NCBI GenBank assembly: GCA_035541995.1
Contig: DATKMG010000428.1
Span: 1-6,041 of the forward strand
Direction of reading: 5' to 3'
Source: DATKMG01 sp035541995
GTDB taxonomy: Bacteria; Acidobacteriota; Terriglobia; Versatilivoradales; Versatilivoraceae
Length of the DNA: 6,041 bases
Under the pieces are notes generated by a model. It was not told where the DNA came from. It saw only the letters and a program-made list of their open reading frames with translations, and made no database searches. Shown here one piece after another: positions 1-5,966 of this stretch; the stretch's first letter is position 1; the number at the start of each line of letters is the position of its first letter. Position numbers and translations under genes: made by a program.

Positions 1-12
1 ACTAATGGAACA

Positions 13-1155
13 ATGAAAATTGGGATCTCGGTGCTTACGGCCGGTCGGAATGCGGGAGGGCCGGAGACCTACGAGGTTGAGCTGGTTCGCAATCTGGCAC
101 GCTTGGATCGGAAGAATCAGTATTATGTTTACTGCACAGACGAATTTGCCGTCCGGGCGATTGGCGTGCAACAGGAGAATTTCTGCTACCGTCTGCTGCG
201 CCCTTCGTCTCGCTGGCTGAGTGTGTCATTGAGCCTGCCAGTTCTGATGTTGAAGGATCAGGTTGAGTTGCTGCATGCGACCTTTGCTCCACCATTGTTT
301 CTTTTCAAACCGCTGGTGTATACGGTGCATTGCGTCAGCAGCATTGTCCATCCGGAGTTTTACCCGAATGGAGTGCGTTGGCGATTGAATAGACTCCTGA
401 GGATGGGAATTGCAAAGGCTAAACACATTATTTCTGTTTCCGCGTCGACCCAGAGACATCTTCAAGAGCTGTTTCAAGTTCCAAAAGACCGTATCACGAT
501 TGTATACAATGGGGTCAGGTCCATTTTTACGCCCGTCCCTCCCCAGGAAGCGTTGCAGAGTCTTGCCGGCAGATTGAAAATCAGAGATCCCTATTTTCTT
601 TATGTTGGGAAATTGGAAACCAGGAAAAACGTCAAACGGATTCTGCAGGCCTATGCCCGATATCGAAAGGTAAGCGGAAGGCAGGAGAGACTGGTGCTTG
701 TGGGGAGGAGATCTGCTTCGTTTCCGGAAATTGACGAGATGATTCTCGCCTTGGGAATTAAAGACCAGGTTGTGCTTCCCGGGTATGTTCCGAGCAACGA
801 CCTCCCCCTGCTGTACAGTGCGGCGAAGATGTTTGTTTTCCCCTCCTGCTGGGAAGGTTTTGGGATCCCTATTCTGGAAGCGATGGCTTGCGGCGCTCCC
901 GTGTTGACTTCAAATAGAACCAGTATGCCGGAAATCGCCGGTGATGCTGCATTTTTAGTGGATCCAGAGTCTGTGGAGGAAATTGCAGAAGGGATGGCTC
1001 ACGTTGCCTCTTCCACCAGTCTCCGATCGAAATTGATTGAAAGGGGCTTCGAGCGGGCAAAAGCCTTTACTTGGGACGACTGCGCCCGGCAGACCTTAGA
1101 AGTGTACCGCAAAGTGGGCGCAGACGGTTCCGAGAATACCAGGTTGAACCAATGA
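13..1155 (+). CDS. GT4-family (group 1) glycosyltransferase
   Basis: This is a 380-residue cytosolic GT-B-fold glycosyltransferase, a normal full length for family GT4. It would transfer a sugar from a nucleotide-sugar donor to a growing glycan; the exact sugar cannot be read from the sequence. The N-terminal acceptor half carries the glycine-rich loop AGGPETYE (about residues 14-21) and the segment VHCVSSIVHPEFYP (105-118), where relatives usually have HD. The C-terminal donor half has YVGKLETRKNVKRIL (197-211) and the signature EGFGIPILEAMACGAPVL, with the E-x7-E pair at E281 and E289, followed by MPEIAGDAAFLVDP (305-318). The ATG at 13 fits the usual MKIGI start, although the ribosome site is weak and lies at the window edge. 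A TAA at 3-5 could end an upstream gene. Such enzymes normally sit in exopolysaccharide or O-antigen clusters. The family is certain; the pathway is inferred. Confidence 0.93.
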   Translation: MKIGISVLTAGRNAGGPETYEVELVRNLARLDRKNQYYVYCTDEFAVRAIGVQQENFCYRLLRPSSRWLSVSLSLPVLMLKDQVELLHATFAPPLFLFKPLVYTVHCVSSIVHPEFYPNGVRWRLNRLLRMGIAKAKHIISVSASTQRHLQELFQVPKDRITIVYNGVRSIFTPVPPQEALQSLAGRLKIRDPYFLYVGKLETRKNVKRILQAYARYRKVSGRQERLVLVGRRSASFPEIDEMILALGIKDQVVLPGYVPSNDLPLLYSAAKMFVFPSCWEGFGIPILEAMACGAPVLTSNRTSMPEIAGDAAFLVDPESVEEIAEGMAHVASSTSLRSKLIERGFERAKAFTWDDCARQTLEVYRKVGADGSENTRLNQ

Positions 1156-1326
1156 TTATCTGTTTTTTCGGTCGCCCTTATGCAATGGAACGGTTGTTGT
1201 TGTCCTGCTTCATACGGACATTCCAGGCATCCCCTGGGGTCCCATAACACAGCTGAGTTCATCTTACTCTCTACTTAAGATTCGGCCCATTGTGTTCTGT
1301 TGATTTGGGTCGTTGTGAGGTTTCGC
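1156..1326. other. Intergenic gap between glycosyltransferase and exported-protein genes
   Basis: This 171-base stretch holds no gene I can support. It should contain the promoter of the exported-protein cluster. The only candidate I see is a TAAGAT -10-like hexamer at 1276-1281 without a good -35 box at the right distance, so no promoter is called. A T6 run at 1163-1168 follows only a weak 5-bp stem, and a small CCAGG/CCTGG hairpin at 1223-1237 has no T-tract. A 31-codon frame at 1152-1247 overlaps the glycosyltransferase stop but resembles nothing I know. Confidence 0.5.
1317..1320 (+). promoter_or_regulatory. Shine-Dalgarno GAGG deciding the start at 1327
   Basis: GAGG lies six bases before the ATG at 1327. 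The in-frame TTG at 1300 has no comparable site, and starting there would put nine extra residues (IWVVVRFR) before the signal peptide. The ATG is therefore preferred. Confidence 0.55.
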
Positions 1327-1959
1327 ATGCAAAAAAAGAACGATCACCCCGCGGCAGTCCGCTTCATCTCTCTCGTGCTAGTTCTACTCTTGGCCGGACA
1401 CACCTTTGGTCTGGCTCTCCGCGCTCAAGAGGTGGCTGGCCCCAAGCTCAAGATCATCGTCTTGGAAGGAGAAGGAGCAATTAATAACATTCAACAGCGA
1501 ACTGCCAGAGAACCGATCATTCAAGTTCAGGATGAGAACAACCGCCCTGTGGCCGGAGCCCTGGTCTTATTTGCCCTGCCCGAGAATGGAGCCGGCGGGT
1601 CCTTTGCCAATGACACGAGGACGTACATGACTACGACTGACGCCCAGGGAAACGCGGTGGCCCATGGACTCAAGCCCAATAAGACCGAGGGGGCCTACCA
1701 GATCGCCGTCACCGTCACTCTTCAAAGCCTCAAGGCCACTGCCATGATAAACCAGAGTAATGTCGCGGGTGGGGCCACGGCTGCGGCTGGTGGCGTCACC
1801 AGGAAATTGATCGTTATTCTGGCTATTGCCGGCGGCGCCGCTGCGGGCGGGATTGTCGCCGCCACTCACGGGGGTGGCTCATCCACGAGTACGAGTACTG
1901 CCACGACTCCTCCGACCAGCGTTTCACTTGGCCCTCCGACGGTGGGTGCTCCCAAGTAA
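1327..1959 (+). CDS. Exported Ig-like protein with C-terminal glycine-rich hydrophobic segment
   Basis: This 210-residue protein of unknown function resembles a small secreted family I associate with Acidobacteria (resemblance from memory). An N-terminal signal peptide is visible: basic MQKK start, hydrophobic core about 11-24, likely cleavage near LRAQ at 31-34. Residues 39-143 look like one beta-sandwich of the bacterial Ig-like or carboxypeptidase-regulatory type: LKIIVLEGEGAINN, then REPIIQVQDENNRPVAGALVLF, the TTTDAQGNAVAHGLKPN turn (102-118), and an alternating strand to about 143. Residues 160-179 are hydrophobic and glycine/alanine-rich with glycine-zipper character, followed by a Ser/Thr/Pro-rich tail (185-206). 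There are no cysteines and no catalytic motif. It precedes two other exported proteins on the same strand, with a 75-base gap to the next start. A nine-residue longer form from TTG at 1300 is possible but lacks a ribosome site. Gene call strong; role unknown, perhaps a surface or envelope-anchored accessory protein. Confidence 0.85.
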   Translation: MQKKNDHPAAVRFISLVLVLLLAGHTFGLALRAQEVAGPKLKIIVLEGEGAINNIQQRTAREPIIQVQDENNRPVAGALVLFALPENGAGGSFANDTRTYMTTTDAQGNAVAHGLKPNKTEGAYQIAVTVTLQSLKATAMINQSNVAGGATAAAGGVTRKLIVILAIAGGAAAGGIVAATHGGGSSTSTSTATTPPTSVSLGPPTVGAPK

Positions 1960-2020
1960 TCGAGGTGGGAAAGTCCGGGCCCATATCAGTCTGCATTTAT
2001 ATCCACTTTGAGTGGATCGA

Positions 2021-2026
2021 GAAAGG
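2021..2026 (+). promoter_or_regulatory. Shine-Dalgarno-like GAAAGG favouring the GTG start at 2035
   Basis: GAAAGG ends eight bases before the GTG at 2035. The upstream in-frame TTG at 2008 has no purine-rich site before it, and the downstream ATG at 2050 has none either. The GTG start also gives the most compact signal peptide. Confidence 0.45.
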
Positions 2027-2034
2027 CGGTCAAA

Positions 2035-3102
2035 GTGACTTCAAGAAACCTGATGATCCTAGTAATGGCTAGTTTGCTCTTCCATCCCACGCTAGAGGGA
2101 GCCCAGGTAGACTCTCCGGTACTTGGCTACGTGTTCGACGCCGGTGTTTCGGGTCTGCGCCCAATCTGGGGAGTTCTGGGATCTTCCAGGGTTGGAGTAC
2201 CGCTGGATATCGGGGGTATCCGGATGTCAACAGCAACTGTATCGCCCCGGCAGGATTACGCCCTGGGAATTAGCGAACAGAATAGTCAAATCCTGTTGTT
2301 GAGCTTGGAGCAGAATCCAACAGCAGTAACCACCCTGCTCGCTCCGGATTCAGCAATTGAAAGAGTGGTCGTTAGTCCAATGGGACGATCCGTTGTGTTG
2401 GTTCCCAAGAGTGCGCAAAGTCTTCGGGTGATTTCCGGATTGCCCGACTCTCCGCAAATTCCCGATCCGGTCGGGCTGGCGGGGCTTGCTGGGGGCATTG
2501 GTGCCGTGGCCGTGCGCGATGATGGCAGACAGATCCTTCTGGCCATGCAGGAAAGCGATGGCGACGTCCTCTACGCCGCCGATCTCAAAGGGGCCATTCA
2601 TGGGGTGGCGCGACTGGGAAGAATAACCGCCATGGAATATATGAGGCAGGGAAATGATGCTTTGCTTGCGGATGCGGATGCGTCCCAAATCCTCAGGGTC
2701 CGCGCCACTGACCTGAAGGTGGAAACCGTGGCCGCATTGCCCCGTGGGGCGGAGGAGCTTCGCCCCCTGGCGCTGGCGGTTTCTGACGACAGCCAGCGGG
2801 TATTTGTGGCTGCGGAAGGACAGGGCCAACTTTACGCTTTGAACCTGCGGAACAGCCAGGTCGATCGTCTTCCTTTTTCGGGGAAGGCGACAGGGTTGAA
2901 CCGCCTGAAAGGAAACTCGGTTTTCCGCTTAAATGAAATGTCGGACCAGCCACTTCTGGTGCTGAATGGCGACTTGATGGAACCGGGAATCACCTTCGTA
3001 CCCGTTCCGCAGAAAGGCACACTCCCGGACACTGGATTGTTTCTTTTCCCAAGGGAGGAACCCCGACCTGTCAGAGTACGTGAAAGGAGGACTTCGCAAT
3101 GA
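2035..3102 (+). CDS. Exported beta-propeller-like protein of acidobacterial type
   Basis: This is a 355-residue protein from the preferred GTG start, or 364 from TTG at 2008. A signal peptide covers about residues 1-23 (hydrophobic LMILVMASLLF, likely cleavage after EGA). The mature start has LGYVFDAGVSGLRPIWGVLG (30-49), which I recall as a hallmark of an uncharacterised acidobacterial secreted family. The rest has weak YncE/WD-like repeats in which a 'P/D-D-G/Q-R' turn precedes a hydrophobic strand: SPRQDYALGIS (70-80), SPMGRSVVLV (114-123), RDDGRQILLAM (161-171), RQGNDALLAD (204-213) and SDDSQRVFVAAEGQGQLYALNL (250-271). That is consistent with about five or six blades. There are no cysteines and no enzymatic signature. 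The last 25 residues are proline- and arginine-rich. Its stop overlaps the next start as ATGA, so the two proteins are probably made in a fixed ratio and may bind each other. Propeller fold is likely; function is unknown. Confidence 0.85.
   Translation: MTSRNLMILVMASLLFHPTLEGAQVDSPVLGYVFDAGVSGLRPIWGVLGSSRVGVPLDIGGIRMSTATVSPRQDYALGISEQNSQILLLSLEQNPTAVTTLLAPDSAIERVVVSPMGRSVVLVPKSAQSLRVISGLPDSPQIPDPVGLAGLAGGIGAVAVRDDGRQILLAMQESDGDVLYAADLKGAIHGVARLGRITAMEYMRQGNDALLADADASQILRVRATDLKVETVAALPRGAEELRPLALAVSDDSQRVFVAAEGQGQLYALNLRNSQVDRLPFSGKATGLNRLKGNSVFRLNEMSDQPLLVLNGDLMEPGITFVPVPQKGTLPDTGLFLFPREEPRPVRVRERRTSQ
3083..3090 (+). promoter_or_regulatory. Strong Shine-Dalgarno AAAGGAGG for the 901-residue gene
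   Basis: AAAGGAGG is a near-perfect match to the anti-Shine-Dalgarno sequence and lies eight bases before the ATG at 3099. It sits inside the end of the propeller gene, whose TGA (3100-3102) overlaps the ATG. This fixes the start and indicates translational coupling with strong re-initiation. Confidence 0.85.
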
Positions 3103-5804
3103 AGGCCGGTATCAATCGTTTCACACTCCCATCCATCCCCAAGAATGGACTAATACTTGGATGCATCCTTCTTCTCTCCATGCACGCCGGGACGCTGCTT
3201 GCCCAGGCGTCATTCACCATCACCTCCGACTCGCCTTTACCGAATGGGGCGGTTGGGGCATCTTATTCGTTCACCTTTGCTGCTCTCGGGTCAACAGTCA
3301 TTCCTCCATTCACCTGGTCGGCTCTGGCGACAGGCACAGGGCTTCCCCCGGGGTTAACCCTTTCCAGTGCTGGTATCCTGTCTGGCACACCAACCACTGC
3401 CGGGAAATTCACTTTTGGAATTCAGGTGGCGGATACGACTGGCTTGATCGCAACCAAGAGTTTCACGATGACGGTCATAGCCTTTACGATCGTGACGACC
3501 TCGCCTTTGCCGGATAGTCCAATTGGGGCTTTCTTTACGGTGACTTTCTATGCCACCGGATCGGCAGCGACCCCCTATTTTTGGTCGATGGTTCCAGGGA
3601 TAGGCACAGGGCTTCCCCCGGGATTGACCCTCTACCCAAATGGCGAAATGTCCGGGTTCCCTACAACTGCCGGAACTTACCGCTTCAGCGTTCAGGTGGC
3701 TGATGCAACGGGATTAACCATCACCAAGAATTTCAAGATCGACGTCATTGCCCTGAGGGTTACGACGTTGACTCCCTCTTCAACCATTCGAGGAACTCCG
3801 GGAGTTAGCCTCACTGTAGACGGGAATAGTTTCGTTCCATACAGCCCTGTATGTGGAGGATCGGTGGTGCGCTGGAATGGAAAGAACCTGACGACTTTCT
3901 TCATTTCCAGCACGCGCCTTCAGGTAACTTTAACTGCGGATATGCTCGCTCAACCCGGCTCCGCAGCTGTTGACGTGTTCAATATCAATCTGTGCGGGAG
4001 CGAGGCGACTTCGAACTCCCTCCCTTTCAACATTTACAACCCGACTGCCACACTCGCAAGTATCAACCCGACCATCGCGAATTATGATTCGCCGTCATTT
4101 ACGCTCACCGCTATAGGTACCGGTTTCGTAGACGGAGCGGTTGTGCGCTGGAATGGAGCCAGCTTGAAAACCACCTTCGAGAATGCCGGCTGGTTGACCG
4201 CGCGTGTCCTGAACGCTGACTTGCTCACACCTGGAACGGTCTCAGTCACTGTGTTCAACCCTTTATCTGGCGGAGATTCCAATGCAATTCCCTTCACCGT
4301 GAACAACCCCATTCCAACCGTCAAAGCGCTATCTCCCCCGTCCGTCCAATTTGGAAGCCGTGCGTTTATTCTCACTGTGACCGGAACTAATTTCATCCAA
4401 GGAAGCACGGTGGCCTGGAACTGGAACGGGCGGAACACCACCTTTGTCTCCTCAACCCAGTTGACTGCCGTAATTCCAGCTTCAGACGTGGCCGTCCAGG
4501 GCACGGCCTCGGTGAGCGTCTACAATCCAAGTCCCGGGGGTGGCACTTCCAATTTCCTCACCTTTTCGGCAGTTGGCGTTCTGCCAAACGTATCGAGTAT
4601 AGACCCTCAGTCCATGCAAGCCGGCAGTCGAGACTTTACCCTGGCAGTGACTGGCTCGAATTTCTTGAACGGCAGTGTCGTGCTCTGGAATGGCGGCATC
4701 CGCAGTACCACCTTTGTCTCCTCGACCCAGCTGAAAGCGCAGATACCGGCGACGGATGTGGCAGTTGCGGGCACCGCATCGGTAAGCGTGTCCAACCCGG
4801 GAGGTGGCGGAAATACCTCCAATCCAATTGTGTTTAACATCACCCCGACACCTCCCGTCATCACGACTTCGGATGTTTTGGCCGAAGGATTTGTTGGAAT
4901 TGCCTATTCTGCATCAGTCGCCGCACAAGGAGGAGTTCCTCCCTATGTCTGGTCAGTAAGTGGCGGAGCCTTGCCCCAGGGCGTAACTCTCGACGCCTCC
5001 ACTGGCCTGATCAGCGGCACACCGACCAGTGCGGGCTCCTTTGCCATTACCGTGCAAGTGACGGACGGCGCGGAGCAGTCGGCGAACAAGCGCTTTACAT
5101 TGATTATTAATGCGGTGCCAACCACTTTCACCATCACGGGCGTGTCGGATACTGCGCCGCCTGGACAGCAGCTCAATGTGGGCGTGAGCCTGGATTCCGC
5201 CTATCAGCTCGTGGTTTCCGGAACACTGACCCTCACTGTGACCGCCGACGTGGATGATCCTGCAATCCAATTTGCGACGGGAGGGAGGAGTGTCGACTTT
5301 ACCATTCCCGCCGGCTCGACTCAGGCGGTCTTTCCCGGCAATCTGAACCAGATTGGATTTCAGACCGGGACCACAGTCGGTACGATCAAGTTGAGTATCA
5401 CCGCCCAGGTCTCTGGACACATCCTGCCCCTGGACCCCGATCCGGCACGAAATGTGACGGTAGAGAAGAGTCCACCGGTCATCACGAGCATGGCGTTTGG
5501 TTCCCAAATAACAGGTGGCCTCAGTGTTCTTGTCGCAGGCTTCGCCACTTCACGCTCAGTGACTCAGGCGACCTTCGATTTCTCGCCCAAGCCTGGAGCC
5601 AATCTCCTGCAGACCAGCCTCTCCCTCGACGTGAGGAGTGCGTTCGACGCCTGGTTCGCAAGCCAGAGTTCTCTGGCATTTGGCAGCGAGTTTCTCTTGA
5701 CAGTACCATTGACAGTCCAAGGCGATGTCAACGACATCGGTTCGGTCACGGTGAGGCTGACGAATGCAGATGGAACAAGCGACCCGAAGAATGCCGCGCC
5801 CTGA
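3099..5804 (+). CDS. Giant exported multi-domain Ig-like (He_PIG and IPT/TIG) protein
   Basis: This 901-residue protein has a signal peptide (hydrophobic about 17-34, cleavage near LLAQA, residue 37). After it come modules in order. Two putative-Ig (He_PIG) domains lie at about 38-127 and 129-216, each with GLPPGLTL, G-SG-PTTAG and VQVAD-TGL. Four IPT/TIG domains lie at about 218-313, 314-402, 404-493 and 495-582, typified by GTNF/GSNF, VVRWNG and TTFVSSTQL. A third He_PIG domain is at about 586-671 (LPQGVTL, LISGTPTSAGSF, VQVTDG). Two less familiar beta-rich domains follow at about 675-788 and 791-901; the last has FSPKPGANLLQTSL, AFDAWFASQSSLAFGSEF and a V-LTNADGTS end, which I recall as common at the C-terminus of acidobacterial Ig-like proteins. 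There is no enzyme motif, sortase signal or C-terminal membrane helix inside the frame. The only mature cysteines are C252 and C299. Likely role: adhesin, matrix or carbohydrate-contact protein (inference). It is coupled to the propeller gene, and a headless pstA fragment starts right after its stop. Confidence 0.92.
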   Translation: MKAGINRFTLPSIPKNGLILGCILLLSMHAGTLLAQASFTITSDSPLPNGAVGASYSFTFAALGSTVIPPFTWSALATGTGLPPGLTLSSAGILSGTPTTAGKFTFGIQVADTTGLIATKSFTMTVIAFTIVTTSPLPDSPIGAFFTVTFYATGSAATPYFWSMVPGIGTGLPPGLTLYPNGEMSGFPTTAGTYRFSVQVADATGLTITKNFKIDVIALRVTTLTPSSTIRGTPGVSLTVDGNSFVPYSPVCGGSVVRWNGKNLTTFFISSTRLQVTLTADMLAQPGSAAVDVFNINLCGSEATSNSLPFNIYNPTATLASINPTIANYDSPSFTLTAIGTGFVDGAVVRWNGASLKTTFENAGWLTARVLNADLLTPGTVSVTVFNPLSGGDSNAIPFTVNNPIPTVKALSPPSVQFGSRAFILTVTGTNFIQGSTVAWNWNGRNTTFVSSTQLTAVIPASDVAVQGTASVSVYNPSPGGGTSNFLTFSAVGVLPNVSSIDPQSMQAGSRDFTLAVTGSNFLNGSVVLWNGGIRSTTFVSSTQLKAQIPATDVAVAGTASVSVSNPGGGGNTSNPIVFNITPTPPVITTSDVLAEGFVGIAYSASVAAQGGVPPYVWSVSGGALPQGVTLDASTGLISGTPTSAGSFAITVQVTDGAEQSANKRFTLIINAVPTTFTITGVSDTAPPGQQLNVGVSLDSAYQLVVSGTLTLTVTADVDDPAIQFATGGRSVDFTIPAGSTQAVFPGNLNQIGFQTGTTVGTIKLSITAQVSGHILPLDPDPARNVTVEKSPPVITSMAFGSQITGGLSVLVAGFATSRSVTQATFDFSPKPGANLLQTSLSLDVRSAFDAWFASQSSLAFGSEFLLTVPLTVQGDVNDIGSVTVRLTNADGTSDPKNAAP
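3210..3746 (+). repeat. Tandem duplication of two He_PIG domains, 270-base period
   Basis: Residues 38-126 and 128-216 of the Ig-like protein are two copies of the same module. At DNA level, 21 bases at 3332-3352 recur exactly at 3602-3622, an offset of exactly 270 bases (90 codons), around codons for TGLPPG. Protein similarity covers SPLP, GLPPGLTL, PTTAG, VQVAD-TGL and TK-F, so this is domain duplication within the coding frame. Confidence 0.8.
4308..4847 (+). repeat. Tandem duplication of IPT/TIG domains 3 and 4, 270-base period
   Basis: Residues 404-493 and 494-583 align without shift at 90 residues. GSR recurs at 419 and 509, and TTFVSSTQL at 447 and 537; T-ASVSV-NP is shared. The DNA ACCACCTTTGTCTCCTC at 4437-4453 recurs exactly at 4707-4723, again 270 bases apart. 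These two copies are much closer to each other than to the two preceding TIG domains, pointing to a recent duplication. Confidence 0.8.
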
Positions 5805-5966
5805 GTTTATATTTACGTCCTCTCCACTCAATCGCCGGATGTGGAAGGGACGAAACCTATTCTCTATTCGACCGTGTTTGTGCTGTTGGCCCTGACGTTT
5901 CTTTTAAACCTTGTGGCGATCTTGATCCGCAGTCAAATGCGGGCCAGGCTCAGGAGAACCGTATGA
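5805..5966 (+). pseudogene. pstA: 3' fragment of a PstA-type phosphate ABC transporter permease
   Basis: The 53 codons directly after the Ig-like gene's TGA read VYIYVLSTQSPDVEGTKP, then a hydrophobic helix YSTVFVLLALTFLLNLVAIL and a basic tail RSQMRARLRRTV. This matches the end of PstA/PstC permeases, where an LP-V-I(F/Y) segment and an SP-x-x-E stretch precede the last membrane helix with LLN-x-x-A. A complete PstA is nearly 300 residues or more; everything before this point is absent, and no frame upstream encodes the missing helices because the Ig-like gene occupies that DNA. No start codon with a ribosome site precedes it; the first in-frame ATG leaves only the basic tail. The stop overlaps the next gene as ATGA (5963-5966), the usual pstA-pstB arrangement. 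It is therefore a truncated remnant or an assembly join. PstA is more likely than PstC because of the gene that follows. Confidence 0.65.
5952..5956 (+). promoter_or_regulatory. Shine-Dalgarno AGGAG for the start at 5963
   Basis: AGGAG lies six bases before the ATG at 5963, inside the end of the pstA fragment. A second site, GGAGA at 5998-6002, stands eight bases before an in-frame ATG at 6011, so the downstream gene has two credible starts. Confidence 0.55.

Noticed and set aside
1126..1168. Possible terminator: GGTTC/GAACC stem followed by a T6 run
   Set aside because: The stem is only 5 bp with a 15-base loop, lies in the coding end, and the T-run starts 12 bases after it.
1223..1237. CCAGG-CATCC-CCTGG hairpin in the intergenic gap
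   Set aside because: Five base pairs without a T-tract or symmetric extension; such hairpins are expected by chance.
1152..1247. A 31-codon frame overlapping the glycosyltransferase stop as ATGA (MIICFFGRPYAMERLLL...)
   Set aside because: The overlap is tempting, but the ribosome site is weak, the peptide resembles no family I know, and it stops quickly. It could be a relic of a lost gene but cannot be supported.
1276..1281. TAAGAT as a -10 box for the exported-protein cluster
   Set aside because: Only four of six bases match and there is no -35-like hexamer at 16-18 bases.
1300..1326. TTG start nine codons upstream for the first exported protein
   Set aside because: No Shine-Dalgarno sequence before it, and it adds a hydrophobic stretch ahead of the basic signal-peptide start; ATG 1327 has GAGG at the right distance.
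2008..2034. TTG start for the propeller protein
   Set aside because: No purine-rich site upstream; GTG 2035 has GAAAGG and yields a compact signal peptide. It cannot be fully excluded.
3210..5138. Repeated DNA in the Ig-like gene as a mobile element or CRISPR-like array
   Set aside because: The repeats are in-frame, 270 bases apart, and track protein domain boundaries; there are no inverted ends, spacers or transposase.
4082..5507. Long open antisense frames (4082-4504 and 4953-5507) opposite the Ig-like gene
   Set aside because: They mirror a repeat-rich, strongly supported coding frame, have low-complexity translations without motifs, and are typical shadows.
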